From: Pyrenula massariospora
Taxonomy: Eukaryota; Ascomycota; Eurotiomycetes; Pyrenulales; Pyrenulaceae
DNA length: 64,000 nucleotides
Reading direction: 5' to 3'
Assembly (NCBI GenBank): GCA_021030905.1
Contig: JAGFMI010000011.1
Coordinates: 1 to 64,000, forward strand
Shown here: in pieces, positions 45,861-56,576 of the stretch
How the letters are laid out: each line of letters starts with the position of its first letter
Numbering within the stretch: the first letter of the stretch is position 1
Program-made: the position numbers and the translations under genes
The notes under the pieces: generated by a model
Databases searched by the model: none
What the model saw: the letters and a program-made list of their open reading frames with translations, nothing else
What the model was told of the DNA's origin: nothing

Positions 45861-47700
45861 TTGCGGATAGTGACGGAGTGCCGGAAAGCTTTGGAAGTTC
45901 CGAGTAGCACATCTACTAGCCGTTCTCTTGATAGCTTGGAAGGTCATATCTTGTACTAATGAATACCCTTCCCGAAGCTCAATTTATTGGTAGACTGATC
46001 GTAGCTTATCGTTGGTGATGCTGGTATAACTTATTGAGGGATTTATGGACCGCTCAGAATTCTGGTACCAGGCCTTGTCAGAGGAACACGGACGACACTC
46101 TTAATCTGCGGCTCTGACCAGTACGACAATGCCAGTGAGGCAAAGGCAGCTACCAAGGGAGTCGGCGTCGCTGCTTTGCACGATGGATATCATAGCCTAT
46201 GTCAAGATGTCCACAGATGGTACCACATATAGCTTGATTTTTATGGCATACACGTACTTCTCAACATACCCAGGTTTTCCAGGATGTGTTTAGGCATCTG
46301 TGGACAAGCGGCTTCATTGAAGAATGAAAATCTGAAGAGTCTTTTTGCCCGGCTCATTCGAGTTTTCTCGCTGACCGTTCTGTTGAAGGCGAGTACAGCG
46401 TCTGTGGATATTCTGATGCTCGCCGTGATCAATGCGACAAGTGTGTATATCTTTTGGACCCCTTGTGACGAGAATCAAGACCGGCCATAGATACCCATCT
46501 ACTGCTAGAGCCAGATGAAGATGCTAGAGACATAGTGTTTGTTGATCATGAGCTACAAAATCCATGGTGCAATATAAAACAAAGGGTTCGGTTCAACGGC
46601 TCTTCGTGACAAGTTTCTTCAAGAGAACCAACCGGACAACCGCCTTTGTCTTGCAGAACTATGGCGATGTTATCGGAATGGCCCTCAGCCATCTAAATCT
46701 CGCAATCATCCCTTTGCCGTATGTGCCTAAGACTGCTCAGTGCATCTTTGAAAACTTTGTGTACATACAGTCATGTATATCCTAGACGTATAGGACGCGG
46801 ATGCTCCATCACGATTTCGTCTTATTGATGAACCAAAACTCTTGTTCAAACAATCCTTGGTTTGAAACTCAACGAAGGGAGCGAAGCATTTAGTAGAGAT
46901 GAAATTGCGGATACAAAAGATTCTTAAGGCCGAAATGGGTGCGGGCAAGAAAGCCGCTTAGGAGAGGAGAAAGTCATAATTGATGGAAGAGCGGTAATGC
47001 GTTACCGCTATGATACAAACCAACCAATCTGAGAGGGTAAAATGGAAAGAATCTGTTCGTAGCGTTCCGAACTTAGAATTTTCATCTATCCTCCTTCTGA
47101 CCTGAGCGATGATTATGGGATCCCAAAAGGTGAACAAGTAGAGTTTGCTGATTCGTAAACTCCAAGTGATCATATGGTTCATAGCAAACTCTGCGCCTCA
47201 AGAGACTCATGTGATCCAGAATTCAATAATATGCAGGAATTTTAGAGAGCTTGAGTATCTCCCAATACATCATAATTTTCAAATAGCCCATCCTCAAAGA
47301 GAAAGAGTCTGCCTTACGAAAGCCTGGACTGAGTGGCGCAAATTCCGAGCGCAAATACTTTGGTGATGTACGCGCATTGCGCCGCAGCAGGCAAATGCGC
47401 TTGTACTCTTTCTGGCGCCTAGCAGCCACCGTGTGATAAATATTGGCCAGCAATGTCCAGCCTTGCAGCGAAGTGACAGACCCTACAGCTTCCGCGAACA
47501 GACCATTTCGCTTCTGATCCCACGACTGGAAGCTAACGCGGGAGAATCACATGTGTAAACGATTTTGGTTAGAACTTGCCTTACCATCCACTGGTCAACT
47601 TATAAGTTTTTTCAAACCCAGATCTCGTGTTTACTGGGCATACACGTATTACTCTCTCGTCATTTTCACGTCGGAACGATCATTCTTCATTATTTGTGAT
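45861..47700. other. 1.8-kb gene-poor interval
   Basis: Relatively A/T-rich. The short ORFs (for example 46284-46490, 46564-46785 and several on the minus strand) are in conflicting frames and show no domain. It may contain decayed coding DNA, but I cannot name any. Confidence 0.4.
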
Positions 47701-48378
47701 ATGTGCTATTACGAGCAGCGTCTATACGCATGCAACGACTGGAAATGGGGGCATTTCCGACAGCATTGCAACCCAGAATATCGAATTGGATATACTTGTT
47801 CACGGAAGTTGATCTGGGAGACGGTTCAAGTGAATCAGCCATGTCCTAATTGCCAAAAGATCAACAACAAGCGACGGACGCGTCAGAACGAGATAGCCCA
47901 AATCGAAAGATGTCAAAGAGAAAATTCAAATTTGGGAATAGCCGAGAAATTGACCGCGTCTGTTCGAAAATTGGATCGAGAGATTGATGTCTACGAGAAG
48001 TCAAGGAGGCCCCAGGACACAACGACGTACGCAACAGAGGCCTCGGATTTTGCTAGTGACTCTTTTCCTCTAGTTGCAGATGATAATGCTCCGGCTTCGG
48101 TTCTCTACCAGCTTAAAATGAAGCCTCCTCTGGATGGGGCTTTTGCTGCGAGAGACGGCTTCCTTGACCTATTGCCTGCAGATACTTCGCCCATGGATTT
48201 CACAAATGTCCTTCGTCAATCGTACAACATGCATCAAACGATTTGTGAGAAATTTGTTGCCGTTTTTGCGACCTTGCTTATAGAGAGCACTGCTATCCAA
48301 GCATGGGCGCCTATTGCGCTGGAGCTTCGCACCTTGAAAAATGTCGATCAAGAGATACATCAACTACTTCAGGACTGA
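47701..48378 (+). CDS. small Cys-rich fungal protein, unknown function
   Basis: 225 residues starting MCYYEQRLYACNDWKWGHFR. Cysteines are spaced as C-x8-C, then C, C and C-x2-C within the first 60 residues (HCNPEYRIGYTC, CPNCQKI), suggesting a metal-bound or disulfide module. A charged coiled-coil-like stretch follows (RTRQNEIAQIERCQREN). From memory, short fungal proteins starting MCYYEQ with WGHFRQxCNxEYR are common and uncharacterised. The frame is open upstream to 47551, but the family start favours 47701. It ends with TGA at 48376-48378, and the next gene continues in the same frame. Confidence 0.6.
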   Translation: MCYYEQRLYACNDWKWGHFRQHCNPEYRIGYTCSRKLIWETVQVNQPCPNCQKINNKRRTRQNEIAQIERCQRENSNLGIAEKLTASVRKLDREIDVYEKSRRPQDTTTYATEASDFASDSFPLVADDNAPASVLYQLKMKPPLDGAFAARDGFLDLLPADTSPMDFTNVLRQSYNMHQTICEKFVAVFATLLIESTAIQAWAPIALELRTLKNVDQEIHQLLQD

Positions 48379-48477
48379 GTCTGTGAACATTTGTGCGATG
48401 GGTTTCGCCCGGAACACGGTTGGAAATCTGAACCTTCTAAGTTGAATACCTACAAACTTGAGCGACGTATTGCACAA

Positions 48478-51041
48478 ATGCTTTGGGTTTGCAAAGGAAG
48501 TGTGTGCCAGTTTATTTGGAAGGACGTTCTTTTCCCTATCGGATACAGAAAACATGCGGAGACACTAATATCCGAAGAGGCTCGTCTGGCCTTCTTGGAA
48601 GACCAGACCGCTCCTGCGCATCATTATTCCGACGGCGAGGAGAGGAAGAAGTTTGCACTCGCCTTTATAGATCACGAAAACGATGAATTCCCAGAAATAG
48701 AAGCGCTCGTGAACGATATCGAATGCTTTAGGGGCCTTTTCACTTGCTATCTACCATTAGATCAACAACGGGACGCAAATGATCCGCAACGACCTTCACC
48801 CTTAGGAAACCTATCACAACACATCCGTCGAAGATTGTATTCAAACGACATCAGCCAAACAAAATCTATAGCTCTAAATGTGTTTTCAGCGACTAGTCTC
48901 ATTTCGGAGGAAGAATCATCTAACCGGCTCTCCCTTACTCTCAAGTGGGACATCCTGAAGTTTCTACAAGAGCAGTTCAGAGGTCGACCCCCGAGAATTG
49001 GGTCTATCATTACCCTCACAGGCTCGGCTTTATTTGCTCAGGCTACAACATGCTCTGATTTTATCACTCATACTTGGCCGGAATCTCAGTGTTCTTCAAT
49101 GCTTTTGTCGGCTCTCCAATGCGCTATAGAGTCTCCAGATCATCACAGCTCCGGTAAGCAAATTTAAGATGAAAGAATTGGACCTTAGTGACAGCTAAAA
49201 CATCCCCAGACTCCGATTCAAATCCGAAAGTAGAAGTCAAGATTGCCGGTGAAGACGTCCGTATTTCGTTCACGGGTTTAGGGCATCAACTTACTCCGAC
49301 AGTGCAGCAAGCTGTCTGGATGGGTTCTGTGCTAAGATCGTCACCTGTTGACGCATGCGTTACTTATTGCAAAGCTGTCATGCGTATAGTCAGAGAGGGA
49401 ATCAAGGTTGACTTTGTCTTCGAGCCGTTTCATCCGGCCGAGAAACCTTGCTGGCCCCAACTCTTCCACGGCGCTGTTATCGTTACAGGGTTTCCTATAA
49501 GGCAGAGGCGAGGTGAGGTCGGTCTCGAGATTCCAATCGAGATCGTCTGTGGCATTATTGGAGCGGATTCAACTGTCAAGGTCGACGATGGCGTCGTCAT
49601 AAAAGGGTTTTCGTCTTTATTGGTCCCATTAGCACGACGTGATGATCAAGTCCAGTGGCATCTCGAACAAAGCTCGAACCCTCATCAGCGTATCCCGTAT
49701 ACAGTGCTCTTGAAGAAATTTAAAGACAGGATTAGGCTCCAAGATTTGGGTCTGGAAGATATTGAACGCACTAGAGCTATCATAGGCTGGTGCAACGTCG
49801 TCGATACGTATCTTACGGACAGCACTTTCTTCTCAGAGGATCTGACCTATTCTAAAGCCCCTAAGTGCGACTCAAAATGGAAGATCAGCGGGGGAAGCAT
49901 TGGCTTTCAGCAATTTGCTGCTGCTAACTTGAACTTTGTTCTTGGTGCGAAAGAGGGTACTTTTCATTCTCCGCTTAATGGACCCTATGAGTCTATAATT
50001 GCTTGCGCGGAGAAGTCACCAGTAGTCCTTTATGATTGTGGAGAACAGCGTGCCTGGATGATGACAGCATCAACAATTCTATTGCACATGGGTATGATTC
50101 GATGTCATCGCCATTTCGGGAAGACTTTAGAGACAAAAGACCTTCATAAGCTCGCCCTAACGTCAGCTTTTACATATCAAGATCGAGCTCGGCGCATACT
50201 GACTATGCTTGGAAACACTGTGCTCAGCAATTTCGAGGACTTTACTTTCTGTCACCTTATCCGTCAGATTTGGAGTCTCCTTGAACTCTGCATTGATTCA
50301 CAAATGCGGCAGGATAACGCCGCAGGAGCTGCTCTTACTATGGAAAACGCAATTTGGGGCTACGAGTATATGGCTATCGTAGAACACAAGTCACCATTTT
50401 TCCAGAAGAAGGCTAAGATCTTAAGAATGAGCGGTGGCTGGACTTCGCTTGTCAGACACACCAGCACCTTAGTTCTTTTTGCAGATGGTTTCCGAGAGGT
50501 TCTGAAGCCCACCTCACCGACTTTGGAGCTGTGCCCCAAATGGCGGCATCTTCCGAAAAGGAAAGACTTCATGGCAACTGGAGTTGTCACTCTAAAAATC
50601 TTGTATGAGCAAGCAGGTAACGAAGTCGATCAAAAGTTTCTTACAAATACCGGCCTGCAATGGCAAAGAGGAGGATCGTTACTCTTTGAACCATGCCGGC
50701 AACCTCAATCTTCTCAATGCCAGTGTGACCGTCTCCAGCGCATAGTCTCTAAACGACACGCAGCAACAACTCGTACGGTTTCGGTACCATGTCGTCTTAA
50801 AAATGAAGGCGGCGTAATTTTCGGATATGAAAGCGGATTTCTAGCATCTCTGATTCATTTGCCGAGAGGTGATCGAACTGTTTACAGCCAGCCAAATGAT
50901 GCGCTGATTCACGATTCAAATTCGGACACCGGAACGTCTAGTGGTGTTGACAATGACCATGAGCCGATAAGCAACACTTCAAGCACCACGACATCGTCGT
51001 TGACAGAAAACTTCCCAGAATCTGGGTCAAAATCACCATGA
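48478..51041 (+). CDS. large fungal-specific protein of unknown function ('GAVIVTGFPI' family)
   Basis: Exons are 48478-49153 and 49195-51041 (41-nt intron; an alternative acceptor at 49188 adds two residues), giving 840 residues. Landmarks that I recall from a large family of unnamed Pezizomycotina proteins are IITLTGSALFAQATTCSDFI, HGAVIVTGFPI, GLEIPIEIVCGIIG, IKGFSSLLVPL and IIGWCNVVDTYL. I know of no function; several relatives carry ankyrin or other repeat domains. It is soluble by eye, with a Ser/Thr-rich C-terminal tail. The frame is open upstream of 48478 back to the TGA at 48376, with no ATG between, so either 48478 is the start or the two ORFs form one gene interrupted by a stop. 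Confidence 0.65.
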
Positions 51042-52251
51042 ATAGGTCGGCCAGATGCTTTCGTTCATCCTGGTGAGATAAAAGATTTTTTGCGCGTACG
51101 GGACCGAGGACTTGATGGGTTTTCGAGCTACGGCAGTATTAACCTTTGGCTTGATTGCTGGCTTTGACCCAATACGAACGTTCTCTAGATCCAATACGGG
51201 CCAATGGAAATGCGGTAATTATGGGCACATTCACGCCGTTCGTTGAAAAAAGAGTAGTGCCTGGAGAATACATAAGGTTGCCTTCGAATGCGAACAATCC
51301 TTCAGCGCCCAAGTAGATATTGAAGTCATCTTGGTAATCAGGCAAGACGGTATTCTTTCACTTCTTCTCGTGTGCCATTCGCCTTACCGGTAAGGGATTG
51401 ACAACGACGCTGTAGAGCATCTATGGTGTATAGAGTACGTCAATGTCTAAAGGCTTCGAGTGGAACCATGCTGCTAACATGCAAGATTTTAGCGCGTTGC
51501 GATGAAGGGAATCCACTAGGTTGGAATATCAACCATCCAACCAAGAATCGTAGCTTCCCCGTTCCGCCAAGACTCACGACTTCGCCGTCGTGAAACAAGA
51601 CTTCCCCACACTTCCACCAATCTTATCTCTCATGTACACCACACCCCATGAAGCCCCGACGAGCCCTGAAGATCTCCCGGATCTTGGCCTCGATCAGGTA
51701 GGTGATGAACATTATCTCCCTGGACCCTCTTTGTTGCCCACCCGGGAAACTGCTCGTCATTGGCGCACGCCGTTTACGTTGCAGTGCATCTGCGCCTTCT
51801 CCGTGGGGACGTGTTCTTCCTTTAGGATCGCCGTGTGACTCGCAGCCCTGACATGCCCAATCCTTGGGGGCACGTTCTTATCCTGCTGGACGAGGGGCTG
51901 ATAGGTACAAAGCAACCGGTTTGACGGTGGAGTTGCATTGGGATAGATCCATACGGAATAGGAGGCGAGGTCCGAAAGGTCCTTTTCAGCTAGGATGTGG
52001 TTGGCAGGTACCTATCGGATGAAGGAGCCACTGTTGATTGTTTGGTGAGTATAAAGTAAAGGGAGGAGAGTCTTTTTACTTGTGTACTGTCGCCGGTCCG
52101 ACTCCGTTCATTGAGATCGGAAACCACGCTCACTCTTTCTTTTACGCGGCCCAAGACCTTCCACATCATCTCTTTATTCCCATTCGAACTCCTCTCTATA
52201 CCGTCTCAATATCTCTGAACCCATATCCTTTCCTCTGACAACCCAAATAGC
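51042..52251. other. 1.2-kb intergenic region
   Basis: Short ORFs (51139-51345 on minus, 51590-51838 on plus) show nothing recognisable. The right end, with a C/T-rich stretch and a TATAAAG-like tataaagtaaa near 52050, should be the promoter of the RNase gene. Confidence 0.4.
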
Positions 52252-52732
52252 ATGTTCACCACAAAGGTACCTCTCCCCTTCCCCCTCTCCAGACACCCAA
52301 TTCTAACCCTCCCCTTAGTTCCTCCTCCTCTTCCCCCTCCTCCCTTTCACCCTCTCCTCCCCCCTCTCCCTCATCCGCCACGGACCCACCCTCCACCCCC
52401 GCCAATCCTGCGTCGACACCTGCGGCACCATCTGCTACTGGCAGTCCGACATCGACGCCGCCCTCGACAAGGGCTACTCGCTCGAGCAGTCCGGCGGCAA
52501 GGCCGGCACCGGCTCCGGCGCCTACCCGCACGAGTACGAGAACTACGAGGGCTTCGATCTCCCCGTCAGCGGGCCGTACTACGAGTTTCCGATCTTGAAG
52601 AGTTATAAGGTGTACACGGGCGGGGAGCCGGGCCCGGATCGGGTCGTGTTTAATTCGCGGGGGCAGTTTGCGGATCTGGTGACGCATACGGGGGCGAGTG
52701 GGAATGATTTTGTGGAGTGTAAGAAGGATTAA
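52252..52732 (+). CDS. secreted guanyl-specific ribonuclease, RNase T1/N1 family
   Basis: Exon 1 is 15 nt (52252-52266, MFTTK), intron 52267-52318 (GTACCT...TTAG with CTAAC), exon 2 52319-52732; 142 residues. The joined N-terminus is a clear signal peptide ([19 protein letters not shown]). The mature part follows RNase T1: Cys36/40/44/139 match its two disulfides. The catalytic set is complete: Tyr74 and His76 (AYPHEY), Glu94 (YYEFP), Arg113 (PDRVVF) and His128 (VTHTGASGN). It should cleave RNA after guanosine outside the cell. Third positions are almost all G/C, unlike neighbouring DNA. It looks intact. Confidence 0.9.
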
Positions 52733-54302
52733 GGAATTTCGAATTTGACGGGAGGGGAGGGGAGGAGGAGGGAGCTGGCAGGTGGGGAGTTCTCAGGAGG
52801 GCGGGTTGATGAAGCACGAGGTGACGCCTGTTGTTGATGAGAGCTGAGCATTTTCTACGCTGTACATAGCTCTTCTGATGGTATATACTTATGACCCGCT
52901 GCACATTATACATACAACACTGACCCACACGTTGTTTCCTTGAAGTCCTGAGCCTCGAACACGGGGCTACCTTCTTCTCCCACCTATCGTTATTCATCAA
53001 TGCAAACAATTATCTCCGCCTATTCATGCCGAGCCTCCGTCCTCTACGGCTTTGTCGACCACATCAGAATTCGCAACTGTACTTCGCAATCACCGTCGTT
53101 CCGCCTGGGAAATAGACGCTTATCCCACAAGCCTAAAGTGTGCAACCACGTCGTATGTCTATCTGCACCAAGGTGTAGAACTAATCGCCACGAATGGAAC
53201 CTGACCCAATAGAACGGGTTTGGCTGGGAGATTACCCCAGGACTTGGAGACTCGGTGGCCATGTTGGCAGGCTGGTTATCGTTGGATCGCTCGGTTTTGC
53301 CCGTGAAATTGAATAGCTTGCACGGTGGCTAGTACATTGGAATGATCTGCTTTATCTGCGTCTAGATGTATGGTACTCTCGTCCACGGGGCACCGCATTT
53401 TAGATCAGGTAGACCCAAATGATAACGAACACGAGGCTCTATCCACTGAAACAGAGTTCATGGCAACTGACAGGAGCTTCCGCTCCAAGACAGAGCTATG
53501 AGCCACATACAAAGAAAAGGAGAAAATGGAATATGGGAGGAAATTAGCACAAATCTTGCATCGCTCGACTGTTTCGAAACAAGAAGGTATGAAAATGTAA
53601 ATCGTAGGAAATGTGAACGAGACCACGCGAACGTGCTTCAACGAATGAGAGGATGAGCCAATAAGATGTTTTCTTGGCCAATCATTGTTCTTTTGGCAAC
53701 CCATTCCAATGAGGAAAGGCCTGATGAAGTCAACCTGGATCATCTTCACCTCTCGATCGTGAGCAACGCTGGAAGAGCTTGCGCTGTGCAATGCATAAAG
53801 AACTGTCATGTCGATATTCTAGGAGCCTCCCAAGACAGGTTCCCATGTTATCGATAACGATTTACAGGAGTTCGCGCGGTATCGGTTATAGCGCGGCCTC
53901 GCCGCCCTGAGCCACTACATAAATCCGCTCCTCGCGCCCTTTTTGCGCTCTGCAGTCACATGACCGCTGCTCCCCGATATCTGCAGCTGTCCGACAGGGA
54001 ACAACATGTCACGTAAAAGTATTGTTCATATACTGACTCGAACGCTCCCAGAATTTGCGCACGCTGACAGTACGATTCAGGCATATCTCTTACCAAATGC
54101 AGTGAATGGCCTTTCCGAACGATCGCACATATATCGCGCCCTCACTGAAACATAATGTGTCCCAGCATGGGATTGAGAATCAGAAAATTGTTGTTAAGGT
54201 GGGAGAATCATAAGATAACGCGCTTGTCAATAATGCCAGTCAATTATAGTCACTATATTCATAAAAATGAGCCGTAATCTTTTTGCAAGCCCATGGACAA
54301 CC
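52733..54302. other. 1.6-kb gene-poor interval
   Basis: No gene is supported. A minus-strand ORF at 53405-53809 (134 codons) has no credible domain. The DNA resembles diffuse intergenic sequence. Confidence 0.4.
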
Positions 54303-55497
54303 TCATCTCGTTCTACCAGGCACATCATTGGGAAACATGTGATACGAAGGCACGCTTGACTCCGAAGGCATGCCCTGTGCGTAAGGATTATTTGTAGGTA
54401 GAGGCGGGATATCCAAAGATGCCGGTCGTGAATATGTGCTTGATCCCGTCTCTCTCATTGGCGTGCGACTACGAGCGGCCTCAAGCCTGCGTTTACGGCC
54501 TCGATACCATAAGCAAGTCCCAATCAGAGCCAAGATCAATATTGTCGCAATGACGGCGATGACTGCCTGAAACCAGTGCTGGTGAATGACACCGTCGTTT
54601 TGCCCGGTATGATCCGAAGAGGATGCCGTTGACGTGGACGCCGCTGACGTGGACGCCGCAGTCTTGGAAGCAACTTCGCTTGACGACTGCTTTGACGTAG
54701 CTAGATCCAAGGAAATAATCGTAGACCAGGCCGTAGTCTCTGTCGTGTTCAGCATGGTGATCGTGGTCGAACCCGATCGGGTCAAAGTCGTCGTTACCGT
54801 GTCTTCGATGGTCGTGGTGGCTGGACTCGACGTCACGTCAAATGAAGACGAGGAGTCAGAGGTCGCGTATTGAAAGCTAGGCGCGGCGGACATGCTGGAG
54901 CTTTCCCATCCTGTTGCCACTGCAACAGCATATGCAGATCCATCGGGAAGCAAGAATGTGCCTTCCCCGGAACCGCAATCACATGAGCCGTCACTTGCTG
55001 CTGGACCACAACACCAGCGCGAATTGCCACAGGAGACCAAGGAGCCGTTATTATCTGTTGCAGGGTCATCTGAAAGGTAGTCAGCAGGAGCGTCGAGATA
55101 TCATGTCCGTCCCCATTTACGAGGATCGAGTGAATCTTACTCAGACAAAAATTCCCACATTTGGTCTCGTCCCATTCTATTTTTCCATTAGCATTCCGGT
55201 CGTCGAAGAGTACTTGGTAAGCCTACGAGGATTTGTGCAAGCTCCCCTAAGCACCGATTGACTCTTCTCCTGGGAATAGTCTTGATTCTGGCTGCCAGGA
55301 ATGCAAAGAAAATTTGACTTGCAGATCCAGCCTTCCGGACAACACGGCGAGACAGGCGCCGGATAGCAAGCAATCTGCTCCGCTCCCAAAGAGCCAGTTG
55401 GATTGCTAGGGTAATAGCACTGCGAACGCGCGAGTTGCATACTGCCGAACAACCAAAAGCCGGCATGAAATACTGAAAGGTGATATATAGAGTCCAT
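54303..55497 (-). CDS. single-pass cell-surface glycoprotein with Cys-rich ectodomain and Ser/Thr-rich stalk
   Basis: Exons are 55497-55227, 55176-55141 and 55069-54303, giving 357 residues in one frame. It has a signal peptide (about 1-26, ending ARSQ). A Cys-rich ectodomain follows (CYYPSNP, SPCCPEGWICKSNFLC, WDETKCGNFCL, SRWCCG, SCDCGSG). A long Ser/Thr-rich O-glycosylation stalk leads to one membrane helix (FQAVIAVIATILILALIGTC) and a basic stop-transfer KRRLEAARSR. The cytoplasmic tail is about 60 residues. The layout resembles Wsc/Mid2-type wall sensors, but the Cys pattern is that of a common unnamed Pezizomycotina family. Exon 2 is only 36 nt. Confidence 0.75.
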
Positions 55498-56576
55498 GGT
55501 ATCCCAAGATTACCACCTTCGACGAAATTGATGGATGAGGGCCAGAGATAGAGTTCACGTCGGCAGGTCCCAGCCGGCCTCACTTGTGTAGGATATCCGC
55601 TGCGACGGTGATATCGCCCCGGCCATGATCTTGACAGGGCCTTTTGCCCATACTAAAGGGTTACAACCCCGACGATAGAGTCAACTAGGTAGGTAGTCGC
55701 CTATCGTTCAACCCTCTCGTCCTTCGGTCCATGGGTAAGTACATCATCCTTGTAGTCGATGGCCAGGGCAGCCAACGATTAGCACCGTACATCCCAATTA
55801 GTACACCGACAGGTCACTTTCAGGCAAATGAGGCTGAAGCACACGATGGTTGGTTCGAAGAGTGCGTGATTTGCCTGGCACTATGCATTGTCTCAGCCTA
55901 CTCACACCCACCCGCAAACGCGCTATGCCTTTTACGGAGGTCAACTTCAAGGTAGCTGTTCACGCGAAGATCTGAGACCGAAATTTAAAAAGTTGGTCAA
56001 AATCTTTTCAACACTATTAACATCAAGCGGAGTAAGCTGCTGACTATTATTGTGGTGATAATCAATAACTGATGTAATTCTTAATGTAGCAATTGGAGGT
56101 GCGGTAGGAGTGGGTGTATGGGTCAGGGCTCAACTTTGATAACACCCCCTTGGCTGGTTGCCTTGCCGTCTTGAGTGAAGCCATCTAGCGATAAGAGACC
56201 TATCATCTCTTGTTGAAGAACGCCAGGCAGGCACTGCAATTGTGCCACGGTGTCATGGCTTATCACGGTCGCTGCTTTAGGCTTGACATAGGCCGTTAGC
56301 TTTATTGCGCTGGCAACGATCCGTCCCATGCGCGCTTAAATAGCAAGGCATTGGTCAAGGTTCTCGCAAGTGAGGCACAAGTACTCAACGCCACAGCTCA
56401 TGCCCTGATGAGGTAACACTAGGCCCAATACCCTCCTATTGCTGAGAGGACTTCTGAGCAAATGTTGGCAACATCCAAAATGTACAATGCACATAGCTGC
56501 TCACGCTTTGGAAGAGTTGCGGATCTGCCTGGTTAGGTACTTTCTTGTCAAAGGCCTATTGCACGTTTTCTTCAAG
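55498..56576. other. 1.1-kb intergenic region
   Basis: Divergent spacer. CTAGGTAGGTA lies at 55685-55695. ORFs at 55731-55955 (+) and 56123-56329 (-) are not convincing. Confidence 0.4.

Noticed and set aside
53405-53809. 134-codon minus-strand ORF
   Set aside because: Composition looks random, no recognisable domain, and no supporting splice or neighbour.
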